DNA from: Microbispora rosea
GTDB lineage: Bacteria > Actinomycetota > Actinomycetes > Streptosporangiales > Streptosporangiaceae
Direction of reading: 5' to 3'
Assembly (NCBI RefSeq): GCF_900156315.1
Contig: NZ_FTNI01000011.1
Coordinates: 1-64,000, forward strand
DNA: 64,000 bases
The first letter of the stretch is position 1. Each line of letters opens with the position of its first letter. Below the pieces are notes generated by a model. It was not told the DNA's origin. It worked only from the letters and a program-made list of their open reading frames with translations, and searched no databases. Both the position numbers and the translations under genes were made by a program. Positions 10,305-20,900 of this stretch are shown one piece after another.

Positions 10305-11147
10305 TCAGCCGCCGAAGTCGGCCTTGTGATCCCTGGTCCACTGGGCGTAGGTGCGCGCGGGATGCCCGGTGATCTCCTCGATGACTCCGTTGACCGGCGC
10401 CGGCTTCCCGACCGCCCTCGCCATGAGACCGAACAGCGCCGCCAGGAAATCGGCGTCCATGAACTGGCTCATCTGCGCGCGCACGGGCTCGGGGTCGAGG
10501 TCCTCGACGGTCAGCGCGCGTCCCAGCGTTTCGCCCAGGATGCGTACCTGCTGTGCCTGGGTCAGCGACTCGGGGCCGGTCAGGTCGTGGATTCGGCCCG
10601 CGTGCCCGCCGCCGGTCAGGATCCGTACGGCCACTTCGGCGACGTCCCGCTCGTGCACGGCGCTGAAGGCGGCCTCGGTGTACGGCGCGCGGATCACATC
10701 GCTGCCCTGCAGTTGCATCGCGAACGTCAGGGAGTTGATGGCGGGGAACAGCAACCGGAGGAACGTCCACTCGATCCCGGACGCCTCGATGGCCCGCTCG
10801 ACGTCACGGTGATAGCGGGCGATCACGTCGGGCTGCCGCTCGGCCCCGTCGTCGACGGCCCCCGACGACAGGAACACCACCCGCCGCACTCCGGCCTCGC
10901 GCGCGGCCTCCAGGAGCGGAGCGATGTCGGCTCCATACTGCAGGACCAGGAAGGCGGCCTCGACACCCTGCACGACCGCCGGCAGCGTCTCGGGCTTGGT
11001 CAGATCACCCTGGACGACCTCGACGCCCTCGGGCAGCCCCGCCTTCTCCGGAGTCCGGGTCAGCGCACGCACCGCGGCCCCGGTGGAGACGAGCTCCTCA
11101 ACCGCCTGACGTCCGAAGTGAGCCGTGGCGCCAACGACCAGATACAT
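10305..11147 (-). CDS. NmrA-like NAD(P)-binding Rossmann protein
   Basis: 280 residues starting at the ATG at 11147. The N-terminal LVVGATAHFGRQAVEEL is a GxxGxxG-type dinucleotide loop, and RALTRTPEKA follows strand 2, where Arg favours NADPH. VVFLSSGAVDD and ARYHRDVERAIEASGIEWTFLRLLF are typical of atypical short-chain dehydrogenases of the NmrA/NAD(P)H quinone reductase 2 type. The Tyr-x-x-x-Lys pair is not intact (YHRDVE), so it may be a redox sensor rather than an enzyme. It is divergent from the WYL-domain regulator across a perfect inverted repeat, and that regulator probably controls it. Confidence 0.87.
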   Translation of the reverse strand: MYLVVGATAHFGRQAVEELVSTGAAVRALTRTPEKAGLPEGVEVVQGDLTKPETLPAVVQGVEAAFLVLQYGADIAPLLEAAREAGVRRVVFLSSGAVDDGAERQPDVIARYHRDVERAIEASGIEWTFLRLLFPAINSLTFAMQLQGSDVIRAPYTEAAFSAVHERDVAEVAVRILTGGGHAGRIHDLTGPESLTQAQQVRILGETLGRALTVEDLDPEPVRAQMSQFMDADFLAALFGLMARAVGKPAPVNGVIEEITGHPARTYAQWTRDHKADFGG

Positions 11148-11254
11148 GAGGGGTTTCCCTTCAATTCGATGACAGTCCTGATATGGCGGCGTGGACTGCT
11201 CTGCTCGCCGCAGAGCCTCGCCCCCGCCGTTCGTCATGGCAGTCACGCTAGATC

Positions 11255-11283
11255 CCAATTAGGTAAGATCCGTTCCTAATTGG
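11255..11283. promoter_or_regulatory. Operator between NmrA-like and WYL genes
   Basis: A perfect 9-bp inverted repeat, CCAATTAGG at 11255-11263 and CCTAATTGG at 11275-11283, with an 11-base spacer. It is AT-rich in a GC-rich region and ends 17 bases before the regulator start. It is well placed to overlap both divergent promoters, so it is the likely binding site of the adjacent WYL-family regulator. Confidence 0.75.
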
Positions 11284-11300
11284 CTGGCAGACTTCGGGGA

Positions 11301-12260
11301 ATGTTGGAAACGTCGGCGCGGCTGCTGCGCCTGCTCTCCTTGCTCCAGACACCCCGCGAGTGGACCGGCGCCGAGTTGGCCGAGCGGCTGTCGGTCAGCA
11401 TCCGGACCGTCCGCAACGACGTGGACCGCCTGCGGAACCTCGGCTATCCGGTGCACGCCGGCCGGGGCGCCGCGGGCGGCTACCGGCTCGGCGCCGGGGC
11501 CACGCTGCCGCCGCTGCTTCTCGACGACGAGGAGGCGGTCGCTGTCGCGATCGGGCTGCGGACCGCCGCCGGCGGCACCATCACGGGGGTCGAGGAGACC
11601 TCCCTGCGCGCGCTCGCCAAGCTGGAGCAGGTGTTGCCGTCCCGGCTCCGGCGCCGGGTCGGCACCCTCCAGCAGTACGCCGTCGCGGTGCCCAGGGGCG
11701 AGCCCGGCCCCCGGGTCGACGCGGACACGCTGACCACGATCGCCACCGCCTGCCGGGACCATGAGCGGCTGCGGTTCGACTACCGCGGTCACGACGGCTC
11801 GGACAGCCGGCGGGACGTCGAGCCCTACCGGCTGGTCAACTGGGGGCGACGGTGGTACCTCGTCGGCTTCGACGTCGCGCGGGCCGGCTGGCGGACGTAC
11901 CGGGTCGACCGCATCAGTCCGCGTACTCCGACAGGTCCCCGGTTCACCCCGCGCGAGCTGCCGGAGGACCCCGTCGACCAGGTGCGCCGGGGAGTGTCGT
12001 CGGCCGCCTGGCGGTGCCGGGCCCAGGTCACCGTGCACGCCCCGGCCGAGCTGGTCGCCGAACGGATCAACGCTGCCATCGGCACCGTCACGCCGGTCGA
12101 CGACACCCGGTGCCTGCTGGACACCGGCGCCGACAGCGTCGAGGCGCTCGCCGTCCACCTCGGCCTGCTCGGTATGGACTTCACCGTGACGGAGCCGCCG
12201 GAACTGGTCGAACTCGTACGTGCCCTCGCCGGCCGCTACCACCGTGCCGTCATGCGCTGA
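11301..12260 (+). CDS. WYL-domain (YafY-type) transcriptional regulator
   Basis: 319 residues from the ATG at 11301, just after GGGGA; an in-frame TTG at 11280 lies inside the operator and is less likely. A DeoR-type helix-turn-helix fills residues 1-60 ([20 protein letters not shown]), with the [12 protein letters not shown] wing. A central linker leads to a WYL sensor domain (about residues 150-225) with [20 protein letters not shown], and a C-terminal WCX-like extension follows. Members bind nucleotides or nucleic acids through the WYL fold and act as repressors or activators. Divergence from the NmrA-like gene and the intervening palindrome suggest local control and autoregulation. Confidence 0.9.
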   Translation: MLETSARLLRLLSLLQTPREWTGAELAERLSVSIRTVRNDVDRLRNLGYPVHAGRGAAGGYRLGAGATLPPLLLDDEEAVAVAIGLRTAAGGTITGVEETSLRALAKLEQVLPSRLRRRVGTLQQYAVAVPRGEPGPRVDADTLTTIATACRDHERLRFDYRGHDGSDSRRDVEPYRLVNWGRRWYLVGFDVARAGWRTYRVDRISPRTPTGPRFTPRELPEDPVDQVRRGVSSAAWRCRAQVTVHAPAELVAERINAAIGTVTPVDDTRCLLDTGADSVEALAVHLGLLGMDFTVTEPPELVELVRALAGRYHRAVMR

Positions 12261-12361
12261 TCGCCCCCAGGGGGAGAACAACGACCTGGTATACGGGCCG
12301 CCGACCGTGTTTGCGCCGGCGGGAGAGGGGTATGCGGCTGCGCGACCGGGAGGCGAGGCTC

Positions 12362-14362
12362 ATGACTGATCGCCTGTTTTCGGATCGCCGGGACGCGGGC
12401 CGCGTGCTCGCGGGACTCCTCGGCCACTACCGTGGGCTGCCCGGCGTCGTCGTCCTCGGCCTGGCGCGTGGCGGGGTCCCGGTGGCGTACGAGGTGGCGA
12501 TCGGCCTCGGCCACCCGCTCGACGTGTTCCCGGTGCGCAAGCTCGGCACGCCCGGCCGCGAGGAGCTCGCCATGGGGGCGATCGCCGGAGGCGGGGTGAT
12601 CGTGCTCGACGAGGACGTCGTCCGCGGGCTCGGCCTCCGGTCCGACACCGTCCGGCAGGTCGCCGAGCGGGAGTCCCGCGAGCTGGCGAGGCGGGAGCGG
12701 GCCTACCGGGGCGACACGCCCGCCGCGGACCTGCGCGGCAAGACCGTCATCGTGGTCGACGACGGGCTGGCGACCGGGGCGACCATGCGCGCCGCCGTCC
12801 GCGCGGTCCGGCAGCGGGAGCCGGCCAAGATCGTGGTCGCCGTGCCCGCCGCGCCCGAGTCCACCTGCCAGGAGCTGTCCACCCTGGTGGGCGAGGTGGT
12901 CTGCGCGACCACGCCCACGCCGTTCTTCTCGGTGGGGGAGTCGTACTGGAACTTCGCCCAGACCGCCGACGAGGAGGTGCGCAGGCTGCTTCGCGCGGCG
13001 GCGTCGGCGCGGGCCGGGGCCCCGCCCGTCCGGACCGACCTCGCGATCCTGCGCTCGGAGCTCGTGCCCGTGCGGGACGGGGTCCCCTCGGACGAGGTGT
13101 TGTTCGACACCGTCGGCGACGCGCGGTTCGTGCTGATCGGCGAGGCGTCGCACGGCACCCACGAGTTCTACGCCGCGCGCGCCCGGATGACGCGGCGGCT
13201 GATCGAGGAGAAGGGCTTCGTCGCCGTGGCGGTGGAGGCCGACTGGCCCGACGCGTACCGGGTGAACCGGTACGTCCGGGGGCGCGGCGACGACGCGACC
13301 GCAGAGGAGGCGCTGGCCGGCTTCCGGCGCTTCCCGGCGTGGATGTGGCGGAACGCGGACGTGCTGGAGTTCGCCGGGTGGCTGCGCGAGCACAACGAGC
13401 GGCTCGACGAGCGGGCGCGGGCCGGGTTCTACGGGCTCGACCTCTACAGCCTGCACCGGTCCGCCGACGAGGTCGTCGCCTATTTGGAGAAGGTGGACCC
13501 GGGCGCGGCGGCACGGGCCCGCGACCGCTACTCCTGCTTCGACCACAGCGACGGCGACGACGGGCAGGCGTACGGCTTCGCCGCCGCCTTCGGCGCGGGG
13601 GAGTCGTGCGAGCGGCGGGTGATCGACCAGCTCGTGGACCTCCAGCGCAACGCGCTGCGCTACCAGCGGGCACAGGGACTGCTCGGTGAGGACGAGTTCT
13701 TCCACGCCGAGCGGAACGCCGCGGTGGTGGCGGCCGCGGAGCGGTACTACCGCACGATGTTCGGCGGCCGGGTGTCGTCGTGGAACCTGCGCGACCGGCA
13801 CATGGCCGACACCCTGTTCGCGCTCTCCGAGCACCTCGGCTGGCAGCGCGGCGAGCCGGCGAGGATCGTGGTGTGGGCGCACAACTCCCACCTCGGCGAC
13901 TCGCGGGCGACGGAGATGGGCGCGCGCGGCGAGCTCAACCTCGGCCGGCTGGTGCGCGAGCACAACCGCGGGGACTGCCGGCTCATCGGCTTCACCACCT
14001 TCGCCGGCACCGTCACGGCGGCCGACGACTGGGGCCGCCCGGCCGAGCGGAAGATCGTCCGCCCGGCGCTGCCCGGCTCGGTCGAGGAGCTGTTCCACGA
14101 GGCCGGGCACAAGGAGTTCCTGGTCGTCCTCACGCGTTCGGCCGGTGCGGCGGACCTGCTGCGCGGGGCGCGGCTCGAACGCGCCATCGGCGTCGTCTAC
14201 CGGCCGGGCACGGAACGGCAGAGCCACTACTTCCAGACCCGCCTGTCCGACCAGTTCGACGCGGTGATCCACATCGACGAGACCGGCGCGCTGGAGCCCC
14301 TGGAGTGTACGGCCCGCTGGGAGCGCGGAGAGGTCCCGGAGACCTACCCGGTGGCGGTCTGA
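12362..14362 (+). CDS. Phosphoribosyltransferase fused to erythromycin-esterase-like domain
   Basis: 666 residues. The ATG at 12362 ([13 protein letters not shown]) is used, with GGGAGG upstream; an in-frame ATG at 12331 is possible. Residues 1-215 are a type I phosphoribosyltransferase with the PRPP loop [14 protein letters not shown] and an N-terminal [13 protein letters not shown]. Residues about 225-650 are an erythromycin esterase homologue (EreA/EreB, PF05139) with [33 protein letters not shown] and WAHNSHLGD. The paired Glu and His in these motifs match the residues used by EreB-type esterases. The fusion is recurrent in actinobacteria, but its substrate is unknown. True macrolide hydrolysis, salvage of a ribosylated metabolite, or hydrolysis of a lactone product are all open. 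Confidence 0.88.
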   Translation: MTDRLFSDRRDAGRVLAGLLGHYRGLPGVVVLGLARGGVPVAYEVAIGLGHPLDVFPVRKLGTPGREELAMGAIAGGGVIVLDEDVVRGLGLRSDTVRQVAERESRELARRERAYRGDTPAADLRGKTVIVVDDGLATGATMRAAVRAVRQREPAKIVVAVPAAPESTCQELSTLVGEVVCATTPTPFFSVGESYWNFAQTADEEVRRLLRAAASARAGAPPVRTDLAILRSELVPVRDGVPSDEVLFDTVGDARFVLIGEASHGTHEFYAARARMTRRLIEEKGFVAVAVEADWPDAYRVNRYVRGRGDDATAEEALAGFRRFPAWMWRNADVLEFAGWLREHNERLDERARAGFYGLDLYSLHRSADEVVAYLEKVDPGAAARARDRYSCFDHSDGDDGQAYGFAAAFGAGESCERRVIDQLVDLQRNALRYQRAQGLLGEDEFFHAERNAAVVAAAERYYRTMFGGRVSSWNLRDRHMADTLFALSEHLGWQRGEPARIVVWAHNSHLGDSRATEMGARGELNLGRLVREHNRGDCRLIGFTTFAGTVTAADDWGRPAERKIVRPALPGSVEELFHEAGHKEFLVVLTRSAGAADLLRGARLERAIGVVYRPGTERQSHYFQTRLSDQFDAVIHIDETGALEPLECTARWERGEVPETYPVAV

Positions 14363-14465
14363 ACGGAGCCGGGAGCGGTTTGCCGAACCGGCAACTCGAT
14401 TCACGGCGGCGTCACGGCCCGATGGATGATCCCCGCAGGACCCACCAGGAGCTTTGGAGGAATCG

Positions 14466-15452
14466 ATGGCGCAGCCCGCCCCCGCCGCGGCGATCACACA
14501 TCGCCTGGTCCCGTCTCCCGCCGGTCGCATCCACGTGGTGGAGCAGGGCTCCGGGCCGCTGGTGCTGCTGGTGCACGGGTTCCCCGAGTCCTGGTACTCC
14601 TGGCGGCGCCAGCTCCCGGTGCTGGCCGCGGCCGGTTACCGGGCCGTCGCCCTGGACGTCCGGGGCTACGGCCGCTCCTCCAAGCCCACCGACGTGGCCG
14701 CGTACCGGATGCTGGAGCTGGTCGAGGACAACGTCGCCGTCGTGCACGCCCTGGGCGAGCGGACGGCGGTGATCGTCGGCCACGACTGGGGCGCGACCAT
14801 CGCCGCGAACTCCGCCCTCGTGCGGCCCGAGGTGTTCCGCGCGGTCGGGTTGCTGAGCGTGCCGTACGCCCCGCGCGGCGGGCCGCGGCCCGGCGAGGTG
14901 TTCGCGCGGATGGGCGGGGAGGAGGAGTTCTACGTGAGCTACTTCCAGGAGCCCGGCCGGGCGGAGGCCGAGATCGAGCCGGACGTCCGCGGCTGGCTCG
15001 CCGGCTTCTACGCCGCCCTGTCCGGCGGCACAATGCCGCCCGCCGGTGCCCCGGACCCGCACTTCGTGTCCCGGGGCGGGAGGTTGCGCGACCGCTTCCC
15101 GGCCGGTCGGCTGCCCGCCTGGCTCGATGGGGACGACCTCGACGTCTACGCGGCCGAGTTCGAGAGGACCGGCCTGACCGGGGCGCTGAACCGCTACCGC
15201 AACATGGACCGGGACTGGGAGGACCTCGCCGGCTTCGACGGTGCTCCCGTCACCCAGCCGTCGCTGTTCGTCGGCGGCGCGCTGGACGCCTCCACGACAT
15301 GGATGGCCGACGCCATCGCGGCCTACCCGGCCACCCTGCCGGGCCTGATGTCCTCACACGTGCTCGACGGCTGCGGCCACTGGATCCAGCAGGAACGCCC
15401 GGACGTGGTCAACGAGATCCTCACCGGCTGGCTCGCCGCCCTGCCCGCCTGA
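14466..15452 (+). CDS. Epoxide-hydrolase-type alpha/beta hydrolase
   Basis: 328 residues; the ATG at 14466 lies 5 bases after GGAGG. The oxyanion motif HGFPESWYSWR, the nucleophile elbow GHDWGA (Asp nucleophile) and the late GCGHWIQQ (catalytic His) mark the epoxide hydrolase / haloalkane dehalogenase branch. HGFPE rather than HGEP, plus lid tyrosines (EFYVSYFQ, ALNRYRNMDRDW), favour epoxide hydrolase. It is cytoplasmic and likely opens an epoxide to a diol. It is tandem with the preceding fusion gene but 103 bases apart, and it is followed by a strong terminator. Confidence 0.9.
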   Translation: MAQPAPAAAITHRLVPSPAGRIHVVEQGSGPLVLLVHGFPESWYSWRRQLPVLAAAGYRAVALDVRGYGRSSKPTDVAAYRMLELVEDNVAVVHALGERTAVIVGHDWGATIAANSALVRPEVFRAVGLLSVPYAPRGGPRPGEVFARMGGEEEFYVSYFQEPGRAEAEIEPDVRGWLAGFYAALSGGTMPPAGAPDPHFVSRGGRLRDRFPAGRLPAWLDGDDLDVYAAEFERTGLTGALNRYRNMDRDWEDLAGFDGAPVTQPSLFVGGALDASTTWMADAIAAYPATLPGLMSSHVLDGCGHWIQQERPDVVNEILTGWLAALPA

Positions 15453-15513
15453 ACCGCCGGGCCTGAACCCGCCGGGCCTGAACCGCCTGTCCGGACCGCC
15501 CGTACGAAGCAGA

Positions 15514-15551
15514 ACGTCCGGGCCGGCCCCCGTGTGGGCCGGCCCGGACGT
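15514..15551. terminator. Bidirectional terminator, 16-bp perfect stem
   Basis: Arms 15514-15529 and 15536-15551 are perfectly complementary with a 6-base loop. It sits between the convergent epoxide hydrolase and katG genes and can serve both. Confidence 0.85.
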
Positions 15552-15561
15552 CATGTCACCC

Positions 15562-17817
<2,256 letters not shown>

Positions 17818-17826
17818 TCATGGGGC

Positions 17827-18264
17827 TCAGGAAGCGCGGGCGCTGGAACAGCCGGGGCACAGGCCCCAGTAGATGACGTCGGCCTCGTCGATCGCGAAGC
17901 CGTGGTTGTCGGACGCGGTCAGGCACGGTGCCTCGCCGGTCGCGCAGTCGACGTCGGCGACCACACCGCACGACCGGCACACGACGTGGTGGTGGTTGTC
18001 GCCGACGCGGCCCTCGAACCGGGCCGGACTGCCGGCCGGTTCGATGCGGCGTACGAGTCCCGCTGCGGTCAGGGCATGAAGGGCCTCGTACACGGCCTGC
18101 AGAGAGACGTGGCCCACGCGATCGCGGACCCCGGAGGCGATCGCCTCGACGTCGAGGTGGTCGCCGCTGCGCACGGTCTCCAGCAGCGCGACGCGGGCGG
18201 CCGTCACCCGCAGGCCGGCCCCGCGCAGTTCCTCGGCGGTCGTCGGAGTCCTGGGCGCGATCAT
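17827..18264 (-). CDS. furA: Fur-family peroxide-sensing repressor (FurA/CatR type)
   Basis: 145 residues. A winged helix comes first (GLRVTAARVALLETV, VSLQAVYEALHALTAAGLVRRIEPAGSPARFE). The metal-binding HHHVVCRSCGVVADVD follows and a second CPGC lies near the C-terminus. By homology it represses its own gene and katG and is relieved when peroxide oxidises the metal centre. It is 33 bases upstream of katG and co-directional. The ATG at 18264 has no Shine-Dalgarno; a promoter placed just upstream makes a leaderless mRNA likely, as known for mycobacterial furA. Confidence 0.95.
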   Translation of the reverse strand: MIAPRTPTTAEELRGAGLRVTAARVALLETVRSGDHLDVEAIASGVRDRVGHVSLQAVYEALHALTAAGLVRRIEPAGSPARFEGRVGDNHHHVVCRSCGVVADVDCATGEAPCLTASDNHGFAIDEADVIYWGLCPGCSSARAS

Positions 18265-18271
18265 GGCGCCA

Positions 18272-18299
18272 ACCTATCGCCTAAACACGAAGAGTTCAA
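18272..18299 (-). promoter_or_regulatory. Probable leaderless promoter of furA-katG
   Basis: Read on the minus strand, TTGAAC (18299-18294) and ATAGGT (18277-18272) are separated by 16 bases. Transcription would begin at or next to the furA ATG at 18264. The remaining sequence up to 18530 has no gene; it is expected to hold a Fur-type operator and the hemerythrin promoter. Confidence 0.5.
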
Positions 18300-18530
18300 G
18301 AGAGCGAATGACACAAATGTCTAGGTCTCTCAGGTGATGTCCGTCTCGCTGCGGCATGCGCACCTTGCGCGCGGCGCCGGGGATCGCCTCGCCGTTCGTG
18401 CGGAACGGGTGACGCGGGACCCGTACGGAGAGGTCAAAGGTCCCTGCCCGGCGGGTCCGGCGGCCGGGCACCGTTGGGTGAGTCCGGCGGTGTGACCGCG
18501 TTCGAAGCGCTCGTGGAGGATCGAAGGCAC

Positions 18531-19007
18531 ATGTGCGAGTACTGCGGCTGCCAGGCCGTGACAGCGATCGACGAACTGACGCGCGAGCACGACCTGGTGG
18601 TCGATCTGATCGCGGACGCGCGCACGGCGCACGCCGCCGGCGACGCGGAGACCATGGCCGTGATCGCCAGGCGGATCGCCGAGGTGCTCGGCCCGCACAC
18701 CGAGGTCGAGGAGCACGGCCTGTTCCCCGCCCTGGCGGACGAGTTCCCCGAGCAGATCGCCGGACTGGAAGCGGAGCATCGGCGCGTCGAGGCCGTCCTC
18801 GGCGAGGCCGCGGACACCACGCCTGCCGATCTCGGCTGGCCGCTGAGGCTGCTCGACGCGCTGAACCTGCTGCGCACCCACATCCTCAAAGAGCAGGACG
18901 GAGTGTTTCCGGCGGCGTTGGCCGGTCTGAGCACCGAGGACTGGGAGGCCGTCGAGGCGGTCAGGGGGCGGGCCGGCACGCTGCTGCGGGCCGCCGGCGG
19001 CCAGTGA
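18531..19007 (+). CDS. Hemerythrin-domain protein
   Basis: 158 residues from the ATG at 18531. MCEYCGCQ is the usual opening of this actinobacterial family, so the longer in-frame GTG reading is not preferred. Hemerythrin iron ligands are visible in order: EHDLVVDLI, HTEVEEHGLFP, LEAEHRRVE and THILKEQDGVFP. The four-helix bundle would bind a di-iron centre and handle oxygen, NO or iron in the cytoplasm; the N-terminal Cys cluster may bind a second metal. It starts a plus-strand run leading to the His-rich protein and cytochrome bd, next to furA-katG, which fits a stress-response island. Confidence 0.9.
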   Translation: MCEYCGCQAVTAIDELTREHDLVVDLIADARTAHAAGDAETMAVIARRIAEVLGPHTEVEEHGLFPALADEFPEQIAGLEAEHRRVEAVLGEAADTTPADLGWPLRLLDALNLLRTHILKEQDGVFPAALAGLSTEDWEAVEAVRGRAGTLLRAAGGQ

Positions 19008-19180
19008 ACCGACGCCCACCCGGTCGCGGTCCGTGACGACCGGCACGCGGCGGCCGGGAACGGCGCAAAATGCCCCAAAGGGGGGTAGAGCCTCTCATCG
19101 GCTTGCGCAAAAGCCGGTCGGGGCGCTGCCTCCGGCGGGCGTGCGGGGGTACCTACGCACCAGTCCGCGGTTCTCGGAGA

Positions 19181-19192
19181 GGGGAATTCCCC
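19181..19192. repeat. 12-bp palindrome covering the ribosome-binding site
   Basis: GGGGAATTCCCC is a perfect palindrome ending two bases before the ATG of the His-rich protein. It includes the only purine-rich Shine-Dalgarno candidate (GAGAGGGG). It could be an operator or a translational hairpin; chance is not excluded. Confidence 0.5.
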
Positions 19193-19193
19193 C

Positions 19194-19493
19194 ATGACAA
19201 TGACTGAGCATCAGCCGCACGCGGAGCACGATCACCGGCACGGCGCCGGATGCGGCCATGTCGCCGTGCCGCACGGCGACCACGTCGACTACGTCCACGA
19301 CGGCCACCTGCACCGGGTTCACGAGAACCATGTCGACGAGTGCGAGGTGAGCGGGCACGCCGTACACGACACGCACGACCACGAGCACAAGCCGGGGTGC
19401 GGGCACGTGGCCGTGCCGCACGGCGACCACGTCGACTACATCCACGACGGGCACCGCCACGTCCGCCACGACGGTCACTGGGATGATCACTGA
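19194..19493 (+). CDS. Histidine-rich metal-binding protein with internal duplication
   Basis: 99 residues of which 27 are His, with three Cys and many Asp. Two copies of CGHVAVPHGDHVDYxHDGH (residues about 20-38 and 69-87) show an internal duplication. No membrane segment or signal peptide is visible, so it is probably a cytoplasmic zinc, nickel or copper buffer or chaperone. Its position between hemerythrin and cytochrome bd genes, close to furA, suggests co-regulation by metal or redox stress. An alternative in-frame ATG two codons later exists. The metal cannot be told from sequence. Confidence 0.8.
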   Translation: MTMTEHQPHAEHDHRHGAGCGHVAVPHGDHVDYVHDGHLHRVHENHVDECEVSGHAVHDTHDHEHKPGCGHVAVPHGDHVDYIHDGHRHVRHDGHWDDH

Positions 19494-19532
19494 CCTCAGA
19501 ACCGGCCCGAGCTCCCCGGCGGGGAACGGACG

Positions 19533-20900
19533 ATGCGGCCGGCGCTCGCGGCGCCGCTGATCGCCGCGGCCGGCCCGGCGGGCGGGGCCGATCTTGTCTC
19601 GGCGCGGACCCAGATGGCCCTGTCCCTCGGGTGGCACATCATCGTCGCGTGCCTGGGGGTGGGCATGCCCGCCCTGCTGCTGTTCACCGAATGGCGGGGG
19701 CTGCGCCGCGGCGACGACGACTACCTGCGCCTCGCCCGGCGCTGGGCGAAGGCGGTGGCCGTCCTGTTCGCCGTCGGAGCCGTGTCGGGCACGATCCTCA
19801 GCTTCGAGATGGGCCTGTTGTGGCCGGGTCTGATGGGTGCGTACGGCCAGGTGATCGGGCTTCCGTTCGCGCTGGAGGGCATCGCGTTCTTCCTTGAGGC
19901 GATCTTCATCGGGATCTACCTCTACGCGTGGGACCGGCTCTCGCCCAGAGCCCACCTGCTGACCGGGGTGCCGGTGATGGTCGCCGGTGTGGCCTCGGCG
20001 TTCTTCGTCGTCTCCGCCAACGCGTGGATGAACCAGCCGCGCGGCTTCCTCCTGGAGGGCGGCCGCGTCACGCACGTCTCGCCCTGGGCGGCCATGTTCA
20101 ACCCCGCCACTCCGCCGCAGACCATCCACATGATCGTCGCGGCCTTCATGGTGTCGGGCTTCGCCACCGCGTCCGTCTACGCCGTGGCCCTGCTGCGCGG
20201 GCGGCGGGACCGCTACCACCGCCTCGGCTTCCTCGTGCCCTTCACCGTCGCGGGGGCGTTGACGCCCGTCCAGATCGTGGTGGGCGACTACACCGCGCGT
20301 TTCCTCGCCCGCTACCAGCCCACGAAGCTCGCCGCGATGGAAGGACTGCCCAGGACAGGGCCGCACGCGCCGCTGAGCGTCGGCGGGATCTTCGTGGGCG
20401 ACCGTCTGCGCTACGCGTTCGAGATCCCCAACGGACTGTCGCTGCTGGTGGGCTACAGCCCGGACGCCGTCGTCCAGGGACTGGACCGCACGCCGTCCGC
20501 CGACCGGCCGCCCGTCACGCCGGTCCACCTGTGCTTCGACACGATGGTCGGCATCGGCGTCCTGCTCCTGCTGCTGGCGGCCTGGCTCGCCTTCACCTGG
20601 TGGCGGCGGCGCGAGATCCCGCGCTCCCGCCTGTTCCTGTGGCCGGCGGCCGCCTCCGGCGTGCTCGCCGTCGTCGCCGTCGAGGCGGGCTGGGTGGTGA
20701 CCGAGGTCGGCCGTCAGCCGTGGGTCGTGTACGGCAGGCTGCGCACCGCCGACGCGGTCAACCCCGCGCCCAACCTGTGGGCGGGACTCCTGCTGCTGGT
20801 CGTCGTCTACACGGTTCTCACGGTGTCGACCGTGTACGTGCTGCGGCTCATGGTCCGCGCCCGGCCGGTGGCCGCGCCACAGGAACGGGAGACGGCCTGA
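19533..20900 (+). CDS. cydA: Cytochrome bd quinol oxidase subunit I
   Basis: 455 residues with about nine membrane helices. The high-spin haem ligand His is in LGWHIIVACLG, the b558 His in TIHMIVAAFMVSG, and GDYTARFLARYQPTKLAAMEG begins a short Q-loop. SFEMGLLWP, GIAFFLEAIFIGIYLY and the quinone-side Glu residues match the family. With CydB it reduces oxygen to water at high affinity without pumping protons and also resists peroxide and NO, in keeping with the neighbouring katG. No cydDC is adjacent. The TGATG overlap with cydB shows translational coupling. Confidence 0.96.
   Translation: MRPALAAPLIAAAGPAGGADLVSARTQMALSLGWHIIVACLGVGMPALLLFTEWRGLRRGDDDYLRLARRWAKAVAVLFAVGAVSGTILSFEMGLLWPGLMGAYGQVIGLPFALEGIAFFLEAIFIGIYLYAWDRLSPRAHLLTGVPVMVAGVASAFFVVSANAWMNQPRGFLLEGGRVTHVSPWAAMFNPATPPQTIHMIVAAFMVSGFATASVYAVALLRGRRDRYHRLGFLVPFTVAGALTPVQIVVGDYTARFLARYQPTKLAAMEGLPRTGPHAPLSVGGIFVGDRLRYAFEIPNGLSLLVGYSPDAVVQGLDRTPSADRPPVTPVHLCFDTMVGIGVLLLLLAAWLAFTWWRRREIPRSRLFLWPAAASGVLAVVAVEAGWVVTEVGRQPWVVYGRLRTADAVNPAPNLWAGLLLLVVVYTVLTVSTVYVLRLMVRARPVAAPQERETA

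Noticed and set aside
12236..14530. 764-codon open frame on the minus strand opposite the phosphoribosyltransferase-esterase fusion
   Set aside because: Shadow frame; the plus-strand protein carries clear catalytic motifs and the minus frame has none.
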